This document shows positions 21,030 to 31,680 of a stretch of 35,586 bases of DNA, in pieces. Where the stretch lies: contig JAHLKH010000233.1 in NCBI GenBank assembly GCA_025526915.1, positions 1 through 35,586 of the forward strand. The letters are read 5' to 3'. Position numbers and translations under genes: made by a program. This stretch comes from Entophlyctis helioformis. Taxonomy: Eukaryota; Chytridiomycota; Chytridiomycetes; Chytridiales; Chytriomycetaceae. The stretch's first letter is position 1. Each line of letters starts with the position of its first letter. The notes under the pieces were generated by a model, which saw only the letters and a program-made list of their open reading frames with translations, was not told where the DNA came from and did no database searches.

Positions 21030-22461
21030 TCACATGCGGCCCGCACGGAACTTCCAGCTCTCCCTTGCGAAATCCGCCGAGGTCGATCCATAGATCTCGA
21101 GAGTGGACCGGCCGTCCCAGCGCCAGCCGTACTCCATGGCATGGGACGGCGGGAAGCGGTACACGTCCATGGGGTTAGCGGCGTACTGCGACTTGGAGCC
21201 CGAGCGCAGGCCGACCATGTGGGGATTATAGGCATGCAGACTGCCACGAAGGTGTTTGGGGATGGATGTCGGTGGTGGTGGTTGCTGCTGCTGTTGCTGT
21301 TGCTGTTGTTGTGATTGCGCTGTTGATGGTACGGGCGTTGAGGTGGCAAAGGGTGCAGTGTGGAAGGCGGGGACATGTGTCGGTGTTGTGGTTGACGTGG
21401 TTGATGTTGGATGAGGAGACGGACGCGACAAGTACGAGTCGCGCGAGCCAGTGATCTTGTAGACGGGCGGCGCATACGAGCCGGGATCGTCGTTGATGGA
21501 CGCGAGCGTGTCCGAGGGAACGGGATAGCGGCCGGGCGGGTTGATGACCGAGTACGCACTCCACTTGGTAGGCTGCGCGTGTGTATGAGTGTGTGTCAGT
21601 CCAGCCGAACACACGGTGTACACCACAAAACAAATCAACATGACAGGAAGAGTGAACATCTTCCCACGCACACACGCACGCACGCACCTTGGACTTTTGC
21701 GGATAGATGGGCGGTGCCGACTCGCCCATGTACAACCGCGGGTCGTTGAGCGATGCCCATTTCTGGCTCCAGTCGCGCTGCCCACGGAGCTCGCGAGCCA
21801 CCCGGTCGATCCTAGATCCGTCCCATCCGTCCCGTCCACACCACCATCAGGCCACCAGCGCCGTCATCGTTGTCGTGCGTGTGTGTCGCCGTCGGATGCA
21901 ACACGGACAGAACAGACCGTGTTAGAGCGCGTCACAGAAAAGCGACAGATTGTGAGCAGGTGTGTGTGTGTGTGTGTGTATGATAGGGTGAGTGAGTGAG
22001 ACCGGGCAGACCTACCACGCCTGGTCGTCAATAAACGCGTTGGACACCCCACTCGCACCAGCGCCATTGGTTTTGCGTCCGCCCGCACCAGGACGGGTCG
22101 TCGCGCCACCAGCACCACTTCCAGCAGCAGCAACAGCAGCAGCAGTATGCCCGCCAGGTTTGGTTGTCGCAGCAGCCTCGTGGCCACCCGACGACCGTGT
22201 TTTGGCAGCCGGCGCAGTGGCAGGGCGGACCGTCCGCACACTCGCACCGCTACTCGCACTCGCACTCGCACCACCATTCGCACCATTCGCACCATTCGCA
22301 GCAGAAGTATCAGAAGGCGGCCGCCGCGCATCACTCTTGCCCGCAGAGCCGCCACCACCCCGTGTCGCACCACTCCTCGCAGTCGAGACCGATGCAGCCG
22401 TTGTCGGTGCAGCCGATGCCGGCCGACGTGAGGCTGGTACTGCAGGTTTGCGGTCGGCCAT
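21030..22461 (-). CDS. CIMIP1/C20orf85-like protein, 370 aa (tentative)
   Basis: Exons are 22461-22016, 21811-21688 and 21572-21030, with introns of 204 and 115 nt. The first joins inside a Trp codon (GCGTG/GTAGGT...ATCTAG). Start ATG at 22461. Residues 1-140 are Ala/Gly/Ser-rich. The conserved-looking core is DDQAWIDRVARELRGQRDW followed by SQKWASLNDP, which fits the D-x-x-W-x-x-R-x3-E...W-x-x-x-W-x-x-L pattern of C20orf85 (ciliary microtubule inner protein 1). The tail has GWRWDGRSTLEIYG and FARESWKF, also like the GWR and FARE patterns of that family. Between them is a PolyQ/Pro linker. If correct, it would bind inside axonemal doublets of zoospore flagella. The match is by eye and could be chance. 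Confidence 0.55.
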
Positions 22462-22674
22462 CACCGCAAAATCGTCTCCAGGTGACGAGGAGAGTGAGTG
22501 CCAAGATCCACAGACGAATAGGAAAGAACGACCGAATCGCGTGATGGCGCGGCATGACTCGACTTCATTGATCACAGGAGAGCTACATCTAGTATATGGA
22601 ATCACAGCAAGGAAAGGAAAGAGATGGGCAGAGAGAGATAGAGAGAGATAGAGGAGGAAGAGGAGACGGCGTGT

Positions 22675-25253
22675 TTAGCTGTCCATGCGAGCGGCCCACG
22701 AGTCGGACGAAAGTCTCGAGGCTGGCATGGGCGAGCGCGCGTTGCCGCGTCGGAGGCTCTCGGCGCGCGACATGCGCTGGTCACGTTCGCGTGGCGGCGA
22801 CACGGACCCACTCGGCGGCGATCCCGCAGTGGCAGCAGCGGAGCCTTGCGGGTATACCGGCTGTGGTTGGTACGCCGGCTGCGGCGAGTACGGGTACGAG
22901 TACGGGTACGAGTGTGTGTACTGGGGCGAGTTGGGCGGGAACGAGACCGGCGACCCCGTCCGGAAGGAGCCCGGCCGCGACAGACTCTCGACGGCCGAGT
23001 GGTACTGCGACGCATCGTCTGCCATCGACAAGGCAGCCGAGTACCGCTGGTTGGTGCGGGGATAGGGCTGCTGCGACGAGACCGACATGGAGGCACCGCC
23101 CTCTGGCGCTGTGTAAAAGGTATCCTTGGACTGCTGCGAGACAGGGATGCTCATGTCGCCCACAATGTGCGACGCGGGAGTGAAGAACACGTCGCGCGAC
23201 GGGTTGCTGGACCCAGTGACGAACGACTCGGGTGCGGTGTAGTACTCGGTGCCCGTAGCCTGCGAGTCGCCGGCGGCAATGCTGCCAGCGCGAGCCTCGG
23301 AGCGGAGCAGCGACTGGATGGATGCAGAGACTGGTGCACGCTGCGCCGTGCCAGAGTGGCTGCTGGCGGTGCTGCTGGGCCGCGACTGCGGGTGCATGGG
23401 GTTGGGACGCGGGTAGAACATGGGATCGTACTCGTCATCGTCAAAGCCAAACTCGGTCTCGGTGAACGTGAGCGGACGGTGCATGTCCACGGGCATGTTG
23501 GACAGCGACGCAGGCGGACGCGACGTCGAGGCAAGACGCTTGAGACCAATCGACTCTTCTGTGCCGGACGTGTCGTGGTCAGGCGTGCCACCACGAGACG
23601 GCGGCGACTGGCTGCTGGCTGCTGGCTGCTGCTGCTGCTGCTGTTGGGACGTTTGTGACTGGGGCTGAAGCAGGACAGAGTCGCTGAGGCGAGCAGAGTG
23701 CATGGCCATGCTGGCATCGGCGGACGCAAACGAGTCGCGAGAATCCGCGCTGTAGAGCGACAGGTTCTCAGACGAACGGTCGGCGGTCGGCATACCACGC
23801 TGCTGCTGCTGCTGCTGCTGCTGCTGTAGGATGGGAGCAGCCACTGGCGCAACAGAAACCGCCTTGATGGTCGCACTGCTGTCGTTGCCCACAGCACCGT
23901 ACGGAGACGCGACAGCATCAACATCGGCCTTGGGCATTGGCGTCAAGGTTGCTGTCGAAGCCATGGCAGATGCGTAAACGACGGGCTGTACAGACTGCTG
24001 CTGCTGCTGAGGCTGAGGAACGACGGGACGCATCAAGAACGCGGCAGTGGGCTCCTGGAACACCGCAGGGCTGTTGTCAAAAGCCATTGGCGTGGCCGGC
24101 GACTCCTTCTGCGATCCCTGTGATCCCTGCGACGCTTTGGATTGCGAGAGAGTGGCGGTGGACGGGAACACAATGCCAAGGCCGCTCTTGCTGGCCGCCG
24201 CATCGTCGACAACGGCCGAATCCCAGTACAATGCCGTGGAAGCCGGTGCAGCCGAACCAGTGGCTGCGTTCACAGCGTCCGTGTCAGCGTACTTGCTGCC
24301 CTGGTTGTAGGTGCCAGAGACGCTGTAGCGACGCAGCTTGGACTCGCGGTCGTCAATCGTGGAACCCAGCGGAGCCGTCAGGATCGAGGCCATTGGCGCA
24401 TTGACCACCGTGGTGGCGGGCTTGACCGTGGACGTGGACGTGTCGGATGCCGTGTACGAGACCTCGGAGCGCGCCATGATACTGGTCTCGAACGACAGAG
24501 CGGGCGATGGGACGGCGGGAGTCTTTCCAGGCGAGTTTTCGCGTTCGTCGTCAGCCTCTGGGACCGTCTGGCTGGTGTCGATGCGAGTGGCACTGCGCTG
24601 CGAGTGCAGCTGCGACAGAGGCTGCTGCTGAGACAGTGGCTGCTGCTGGGGCTGCTGGGGCTGCGACTTGAGCGACGACTGAGACGCAGTCTGTCGCTGC
24701 GACACGCTGCTGCCAAAGCTGCCAGCGCTGTTGTTGCTGTTCTGGCTGGCCTGCGAGAACGTGGCTGCGGCAGCAGGCGCTGACAGCTGGCTGCCAGTAC
24801 GGGTAGCAAAGGGCAGCGACTGTTGCGACTGTTGCGAGTGCTGTGAGTGCTGCGAGTGCTGCGATCTTGGGATAGACGCCAGCTCGGAAGCAGCAGACAC
24901 GGGAGCGGCAAGCGGCACCACAGGTTCGGCAGACGCGAGCTCAGTGGACGCAGGCGCAGGCGAGTTGTAGAGTTCACTGTATCGGTACTGGTACGACGTG
25001 TCTGTAAAGTCCGAGTCCATGGAGATGGTGGAGTAGATGCTCAGATGCGCGTCGGCTGCAAGACGGGTGACGCCCGGGTTCGATGCAGGGTTCGATGCAG
25101 GGTCTGCGTGAGTGGGCGATGGAGGCATGGTCACAGCCACGGCAGCGGAGGGCTCTTGGGCAGGAGCAGCAGGGCGGTGCAGCATGGCAATGGGAGGTGA
25201 GCTCGTGTTCGCATTTGCCGCCTGGTTCAGAGCGCTTGTGGTTTGTTCACGCG

Positions 25254-25323
<70 letters not shown>

Positions 25324-26821
25324 CTGTTCTGCACGAGCCGGAGACGCGTAGACAGCCGCAGCAACGGTTGCGGCGATTGCGGCGGTTGCAGCGGTTGCAA
25401 CGGTTGCGGCAGCGTGCTTGTTCAGGTTGGACGAGCTGGGCACGCGCGACATGGCCGGCGTGTGGTATGCAGACGGCTGTGCCGATGCAGCGAGCGATGC
25501 AGCTGGCGACGACGGGCTGTTGACAGTGTAGGCGGTGTAGGCGAGATCCGAGTTCTGCGGGAAAAAGGGCGTGAGCGGCTGGATGGGCGGGATGGACGCC
25601 GACGGATGCTCGTCGACCAGCAGCGACGACTCGACGGTGGCAACGTCCGAGCCGCGGAAGCTGCTTGCCCACGACGGCTGGTGCGACAGGGCGGTGGCCG
25701 AGGCAGCCGATCCAGCAGCGGCATACGCAGCAGCGGTGTAGACGACAGGGCCAGTGCCTGGGCCAGACGGGCCGCCAGGACTGGCCGTTGCCAGCGGGCC
25801 GTATGCGCCAGACTGTGCACCAAAGTGTGCGCTAGGCTGTGCACCGGCAGATCCAGGGCCAGATGCAGATGCAGATGCAGATGCAGATGGCGGGACATCA
25901 GCAGACGACTTGAATGGCGGCGGACGGTTGCTTGGTGCACCAGGGCCAGATCCAGGGCCAGATGCAGATGCAGCTGTTGGGGCAGACTGGGGCTGTCTGC
26001 GCCGCCCACGGACGACCCACAGGATGGCCGCCAGCAGCGCGACGGCGGCGACGGCGATGGCGGCAATGGCGGCAGGCGGCAGGGCAGGCGAGCCGCTCGA
26101 GGCAGACGAGACGTCTGGGCGGTTGTTTGCGGCGGTGCCGGTGCTGGTGCCAGTGCCTGCCGCGATCGTGGACGACGGCGACGGCGACGGCGACGGCGAC
26201 AGAGAGGCAGAGGCAGAGGTCTGCGGCGATGTGGCTGAGATGGGCGGGACAGGCGAGACTGGCGAGACGGGCGGGAGAGGCGGCAGCGTGGGGCTGGGCG
26301 AGATGGACGGCGGGGCCGTGCGAGACAGGGGCGGCTGGGAGAGCGACGTAGGCGACGGTGAGACAGACGGTGAGACAGACGGTGAGGCAGCAGTCGGAGA
26401 GGCCGTTGCAGTTGCGGCACTCGTTGCAGCCGCCGACGCCTCGGTCACGGCGCCAGACGCAGACGCAGCAGTCGCAGAGGCAACAGACGCAGAGGCAGAC
26501 GCCGTCGGGGCGGGTTCAGACGCCGACGCCGACGAGGCCATGGCGGGCAGCGGGTCGCTGAGCGCAGGCGTGGGTGCGACAGGCGATGGTGCTGCAGGCG
26601 GCGGGTCCAGAGGCAGCGGGTCGAGAGCGTCGAGAGCGTCCTCGGGGTCTGTGCGTCTGTGAGACAGTCGTCAGTCAGTGAGTGTCTCGTGCTCGCTATG
26701 GACAGCGACGTCGACAGCGACAGTGAGACAATAGCGACAGCGAGACAATAGCGACAGCGAGACAATGAGAGACGCACGCCAGCTGCTGCACCCGCGCATC
26801 CACGGAGACGCGGCGCTTCAT
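22675..26821 (-). CDS. Single-pass membrane protein with mucin-like N-terminus and polyQ tail, 1,341 aa
   Basis: Exon 1 is 26821-26778 and exon 2 is 26656-22675; the 121-nt intron (CTGGC/GTGCGT...CTGACTGACGACTGTCTCACAG) keeps frame. The first ~205 residues are almost pure Ser/Ala/Pro/Thr. One membrane helix follows at about 207-229 (AAIAAIAVAAVALLAAILW), then an RGRRR stop. The remaining ~1,100 residues are disordered, with a run of 24 Gln (residues 459-482) and other Gln tracts. The plan resembles fungal cell-wall stress sensors of the Mid2/Wsc type: Ser/Thr-rich stalk, one helix, long tail. No signal peptide, WSC domain or Cys cluster is seen, so topology is uncertain. It is divergent from the coiled-coil gene, with 175 bp between the chosen ATGs. 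Confidence 0.75.
25255..25326 (-). repeat. CAG/CTG trinucleotide repeat, 24 codons
   Basis: Twenty-four consecutive Gln codons (22 CAG and 2 CAA on the coding strand) encode the longest polyQ run of the 1,341-aa membrane protein. The nearly pure CAG composition predicts length instability. Confidence 0.95.
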
Positions 26822-26996
26822 GGGGCGGCGGGACGGTGGGACGGTGGGACGGTGGGACGGTGACGGGCGGTTCAAGCCGTTGTTGACGTTGACGTTGACG
26901 GCGACGTTGACAGAAAACCTGTGGGCACGTGAAGATTTGCAGCCACCCAATCGCTCGACAATCGACTCTCCAAATCTCGGTCAAACGCTTGGTCTG
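26822..26996. promoter_or_regulatory. Compact divergent promoter with 8-bp repeats and TGACGT motifs
   Basis: This region separates the membrane-protein gene (ATG 26821, minus) from the coiled-coil gene (ATG 26997, plus). It contains four copies of GGGACGGT (26830-26861) and then TGACGTTGACGTTGACGG (26884-26901) plus another GACGTTG. TGACGT is the half site of bZIP/CREB-type factors. Binding is inferred only. Confidence 0.4.
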
Positions 26997-29270
26997 ATGA
27001 GCCACATCGACCACATCGACCACGGCGACCACACCGACATGCTCTTGGAGCCAGATCGCTCGCACGACATTGCCCTGTGGATGCAGTCGGTGCGCGACGA
27101 GGCAAAGCGGCTGTTTGACCGTCCACTGCCGTCTGCGACGACTGCCAATGCTGCCACCGCCGATGCCGATGTGGATGCTCCGATGCTGCCCAGCAGTCGT
27201 CGTCGCGTCAGGACAGCAACGCGTCCGACATGCTTGCGTCGTACGTGGACATTCCGCTGTCGGCCTCGTCGCAGCCCACTCTCGCCTCGCTCTCGTCGCT
27301 CTCGTCTGTGTCCCTCCAACAGCAACAGCAGCACCAACACCAACAGCAGCAGCCATTGGCGCATGTCCCTGCTCTTTCCTCGTCCAATACGCGTCTTGCT
27401 GCCACCGCGTCTCCAGGACACGCCCAATCACGACCTCATGCCAGCCAAGGGCACGGACACGGACACGGACATGGACACGGACATGGACACGCCGTGCATT
27501 GGCCCGCATATCAGACAACGGCCGGCTCGAGTCCCGGCTACTACTACCCTGCCGATGCCGTGCCGACATCGTCGGCCATTGCGCCGCAGCTGGCACCGTT
27601 GCTGTTGTCGTCATCTGGAGTGCCAGGCGTGAGTCGCGCGTCGGCCGGCGGCATCGACGCCCACTCGCAGCTGCTCGCTCTCGAGGCCGAGTTCCAGGCA
27701 GGTCTCCTGTTTGCCTGCCATTCGACTGCAGGCAACTCCATCAGACACTGACACTGCCAACACACGATCCACGCTGCCCAACCCCACTGGGCACGACAGA
27801 CCCGGCTGATGCGGTTCCAGGACGATCAGACGCTCGACTACTCGCACATTTCGAATCTCAAGGGCCCGTTGGACACGCTGCTGGACCTGTTTCTCTCGCT
27901 CAGCGCATCACGGCCACACCCGCTGTCGACCTCGACCTCGCACTCGCCGTTTGGCGTCTCGCCCACGACATCGTCCATCGAGTCCACGCTGCACATGCTG
28001 CAGATCCTGTTGAGCCAGTACGACAGCGCACTGGCGTCGTTGCAGCGCGCACGGGATATCGTGGGGCGCATCGAGTCGTCGCACGTGTTGCAGCAGCAGC
28101 GCATCACGGAATGGGGGTCGAGCACGGTGCGCGACGTGCACCGCACGCGGCAGGCTGTGCAGAGGACGCAGGAGCGGTTGGCGCATATCGAGACGGAGCG
28201 GGACGTGCTCAAGAAAAAGGTGCTGATGCTCGAGCGCGAGGCACGCGCAAACGAGAGTCTGGTGCTGGAGATGGCCAAAAAGATTCATGAGCGCGATGAG
28301 CGGTGTTTGCGGTCGGAGCGCGAGGTGGCGAGGCTGTCGGCGCTCGTGACGAGACTCAAGTCGCAGATGGCCGGCATGCAGCGGCTGCGTGGGCATTTTG
28401 TCGATGCCGTCGGGTCTGGCACACTGCCCGTCGCGGTCACAGTCGCGATCACAGTCGCGGTCGCGGTCTGCATCGCCGTCCAAGCCGAGCCATGCGCCGT
28501 TTTCATCCTCCTCCTCGTCATCCACTCCCACTCCCACACACAATCCGGCTCCAGGCTCCGCTTCCGCAGCAGCACAGGCGTTCGGCAGCAGTGGCAGCAG
28601 GAACAAACAGCCGTACGATCCGTTCGGTCTGCGCAACAAGAGCGTGTCGCCAGAGCAGGACAGACGGCAGGCCGCACAGGCACGCGAGCGGCAGAGGCAG
28701 TACACGGAGGATCTGGATATCGAAAACGAGATGGCGCGGCGTCGTGCACACCAGTTGCGCCGGCTCAACGCACAGACAGCACAGACAGCGCAGACGGGCC
28801 ACAACTCTCAGCATCGGAAACGAAGCCAGCAGGCTGCTGCACACCAGCCGGTACAGACACAGGCATGGATACCGAGCGGTGGGCCAGGCGGGACACGGAG
28901 TGCTAGAGCGACCTCGCAGACACGGACACCGCGGCCGCTGTCACGGGCACGGGCCGCATCATCGACGTCGCTCGCGAGTGCAGCCAGCGGGACGAGCGCG
29001 GCTTACACGCCGCGATCGAGTGTGTCGGGCGGGCGAGGGAGCACGGCCAGAGGGCGGTCGCAGACGCGGCCGTCGCATGCACAGACGGAGCCGCGCAGGT
29101 CGTCGACATCTGACCACCACCACAATCACTACCAACAGCAACAGCAGCAGCAACAACAACAACAGCAGCAGCAGCAGCAGCAGCAGCCGGCCAAGTCGGC
29201 TCTCCTGGCGCGGCTGCGTGAGGTGGACCACGAAATCACGCAGCTCGCTCGCGACCTCTCGCTCTACTGA
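26997..29270 (+). CDS. Coiled-coil protein with Gly-His and polyQ runs; two frame breaks
   Basis: I do not recognise the family. From ATG 26997 the protein begins MSHIDHIDHGDHTDMLLEPD and ALWMQSVRDEAKRLFDRPL. Near 27165-27200 the frame changes, continuing as QDSNASDMLASYVDIPLSAS. A Gln/His tract and seven Gly-His pairs (about 27449-27495) follow. A 102-nt intron (27698-27799) starts with GC (CAG/GCAGGT) and ends CACGACAG. Exon 2 encodes a long coiled coil (about 27980-28390, for example VQRTQERLAHIETERDVLKK). A second frame change near 28386-28450 leads into an Arg-Ser-rich region, a further helical part (YTEDLDIENEMARRRAHQLR), a Gln run and a final helix ending LARDLSLY. A centrosomal or cytoskeletal role is a guess. 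An in-frame ATG also exists at 26820. Confidence 0.65.
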
Positions 29271-29411
29271 CCCGACGCGACTCGATCCGACTCGACTCGA
29301 CCCCACAATACACACAGGGCTGGGTCTGTCCCACCATTCACTCACTCACTCACTCACTCATTCACGCATTCACTCATTCATTCCCTGTCCAACCTGAGGA
29401 GGAGGAGGAGC

Positions 29412-29594
29412 TCACATGAAATCCTCTTCCAGCTCAGCGACGGAGCGACCGAACGCCACGCCCTTGTTCGAGTACATGTGCTCGTCCTTGATGACGTTTT
29501 TATAGTCGCGCACCTCTTTCTCTTTCCGCTTCTCTTCAATGTACTTTTCGTGTGCGAGCCGCTGTGATGGGTCATACGGGTGTGGTGGTCAGCT

Positions 29595-29634
<40 letters not shown>

Positions 29635-30479
29635 GACCCACAAAACCAACACGCCAAACCAACACTCACAGCCTGCTTCTCGGCCGACTGGCTGGCTTTC
29701 CGCTCCTCGCGGTTGCGCCGGATCTTTTCGTCGGCCAGGTCCGGGTTGCGCTCGACGCGCGTCTTGTTGAGGCGGTTGACAATCTCGTTGATGCGGGTGT
29801 TGACATGGATGCGTTTGACGACGCCCGGTTTGTGGAACGTCACCTGGCCCGTCTCCATGCCGGATGTTTTCTTGAGGTTGGACCACGGCGTGTAGATGAT
29901 GGTGATGTTGTCCTTTTTGTTGCCTGTCCGAGCGGAAATGTGAATGAGTGAGAGTGAGCGAGTGCGAGAGTGTGCACCAGGATGGATGGATGGATGGACA
30001 GGCAGGCAGATAAGCACCCATACCTTCGATACTGTTGGCTTTGGTCAGCTGCGCCAGATCGACGAGCAGCGCCTCGGGGATGTTGTCCCATGTCTGGCCC
30101 TTTTGCAGGCGCAGGTAGACGTGCGCCGAACTGAGCTTGTCAACGTGGAACCTGTCCGCCCGAGCCAGCCAGCCGGTGTGCGAGAGAGAGACAGAGAGTG
30201 AGTGTGTCAGCAGGGCCAGGCATGCAGGCATGCACACATGCACACATGCACACATGCACACATGCAGGCTTGAACTCACCAGACGTCCTCCTCCCAGCCG
30301 TACTTGATGAGCTCCTCGTCTGTCAGCAGTTCGGCGGTCAGTCAGCCATCCAGTCAGTCCGTTGTGAGTTGGTGGACAAACAAGTGCAGCACCAGCCGCC
30401 ACCCACTCTCAAACTTGTCCTTGCCCACGTAAATGAGGGCAGGCGGGTCGACGACATCGCTTGTGTGGTAGTAGACCAT
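29412..30479 (-). CDS. CCDC25: CCDC25/Jlp2 homologue (NFACT-R domain), 214 aa
   Basis: Five exons: 30479-30407, 30319-30280, 30151-30024, 29923-29670 and 29561-29412. All four splice joins fall inside conserved sequence, so the model is secure. Motifs in order: [74 protein letters not shown], then a helical basic tail with [14 protein letters not shown] and [13 protein letters not shown], ending DFM. Length equals the human protein (208 aa) and yeast Jlp2. The first ~130 residues are the NFACT-R (DUF814) nucleic-acid-binding domain; the rest is coiled coil. The cellular role in fungi is not established; animal CCDC25 binds DNA and is also linked to ribosome-associated factors of the NFACT group by domain only. 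The start ATG at 30479 gives the usual MV-Y-x-T beginning. Confidence 0.95.
29595..29632. repeat. (CA)n microsatellite in CCDC25 intron 4
   Basis: About 18 CA dinucleotides lie in the 108-nt intron 29562-29669. On the sense strand this is (GT)n. Confidence 0.9.
30228..30266. repeat. CACATG hexamer-type repeat in CCDC25 intron 2
   Basis: Four to five copies of a CACACATG-type unit occupy the 128-nt intron 30152-30279, close to its donor. Confidence 0.8.
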
Positions 30480-30544
30480 AGCGGTTGTGTGTGAGGGCGT
30501 GCGAGAATTGCAAGTCGAAGAACGACAACAAATCCCATGAATAT

Positions 30545-30554
30545 GTCACGTGAC
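30545..30554. promoter_or_regulatory. GTCACGTGAC palindrome upstream of CCDC25
   Basis: A perfect 10-bp palindrome with the CACGTG core lies 66 bp before the CCDC25 ATG, in the 124-bp gap after the 157-aa gene. This matches the Cbf1/Pho4-type E-box including its favoured GTCACGTGAC flanks. Function is inferred. Confidence 0.5.
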
Positions 30555-30603
30555 ACAATGACGGAAATGCATTTTCATTGACAGAGATGAGATGAGACGA
30601 CCG

Positions 30604-31074
30604 CTAGCGGCCAGCCGACGACGGCCGGCTGTCAAAGGACGAGCGAGACGAAGCCGAGGCCGAAGCCGATGTGGAGGCCGACCCGAACCACGACGACCAG
30701 AAGGGTGCAGAAGCAGGGGCGGCAGACGGCGGCGGCAACGACGGCATGGTCACCGAGGTCGCAGACGACGACGACGAGGAGGAAGAGGAAGAGGAAGGGG
30801 ACGAGGCGGGCGAAAAGGCCGAGGGCAGCAGGCTGTAGATGGCCGAGAAGCTGGCGCGGGGCGGGGCCTCGTCGATGCTGTCACGGCTGCGGCTGCTGGC
30901 CGGGATGTCGAGCGACGGGCGGCCGTAGTTGCGGGGGCCGGTGTTGCCCTGCTGCGACGGCAGCGTCTGCTGCTGTGGTGATGAAGCGTGCGAAGAGTGG
31001 TGCGATGGAGAGGTGGGCGAGTGCGGGTGCTGCGGCTTGGTGCGAGCGGCCATGAGCATTCTGGAGACGTCCAT
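30604..31074 (-). CDS. Ser-rich hypothetical protein, 156 aa
   Basis: A single exon runs from the ATG at 31074 (MDVSRMLMAARTKPQ) to TAG at 30604. The N-terminal 15 residues could be a short amphipathic helix; the rest is disordered. It contains His/Ser/Pro-rich, RPSLDIPASSRSRDSIDEAP and poly-Ser parts. Near the C-terminus is an aromatic patch (APFWSSWFGSAS) followed by Ser/Ala repeats. RPSLD and RSRDSID look like basophilic kinase sites. I do not recognise it. It lies just upstream of CCDC25 in the same direction and is divergent from the acetyltransferase gene. Coding is supported by the ATG, the open frame and the patterned motifs, not by homology. Confidence 0.5.
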   Translation of the reverse strand: MDVSRMLMAARTKPQHPHSPTSPSHHSSHASSPQQQTLPSQQGNTGPRNYGRPSLDIPASSRSRDSIDEAPPRASFSAIYSLLPSAFSPASSPSSSSSSSSSSSATSVTMPSLPPPSAAPASAPFWSSWFGSASTSASASASSRSSFDSRPSSAGR

Positions 31075-31680
31075 GGCAGGCGGGTGGAGGAGGAGTAGTG
31101 GTCTGGTAGTGGTAGTAGTAAGGCTGGCTTGGGCTGGTTGGCTGGCTTCAGGCGGTGTCTCTGCCGACGTGGTGCTTGGAGTGCGCAAACAGAAAGTAGC
31201 TCATGGAACAGACGGCGCAGGTCTGTCTGTGTGTGTGTGGGTCGCTGTCGGCTGTGTGCTGTGCGAGGGGGTGGTTGCCAAGGCGGAAGGGAAGCAGGCG
31301 GATTGGTGGTGGTTGCCAAGGCGGAAGGCGTCGGATTGGTGAAGAAGGCGGAAAGCGGCGCAGGGCACGAGCACGCACGAGCACGCACGAGGGCACACGT
31401 GACCTGGTAAACATTCTTCCAGGTCTCCTCGTGTGACTGGGGTGAGTCGAGCGGGCTGTCTCTCTGTCTGCCAGCCTGTCTGTCTGTCGGCCAGCCTGTC
31501 TGTCTGTCTGCCAGCCTGTCTGGCCATCGCAGCAGTCCACTCTCAGCCGTCCACCCTGGCCATCAGAGCATCGCTTGCATCGCTTGCAGATGCCGAGCGA
31601 CGAGATCTTTGTGGATGATCAGATGAACTTTGCCCAGCGGCGAAACAAACGGAACGGCAGACTGCACAGCACAGCACGTC
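31075..31680. promoter_or_regulatory. Divergent intergenic region with repeated CCAAT-bearing segments
   Basis: No gene is seen between the 156-aa protein (minus) and the acetyltransferase (plus). Positions 31266-31345 hold an imperfect tandem repeat of about 45 bp, GGTTGCCAAGGCGGAAGG followed by GGATTGGTG, so ATTGG (CCAAT box) occurs twice. Further right are ACGAGCACGC repeats (31368-31395) and CTGTCTGTC/GCCAGCC repeats (31455-31523). Confidence 0.5.

Noticed and set aside
20606..21559. A 317-residue minus-strand frame over the end of XPNPEP3
   Set aside because: It crosses CA repeats and the antisense of a conserved exon; the CIMIP1-like exon in another frame explains 21030-21572 better.
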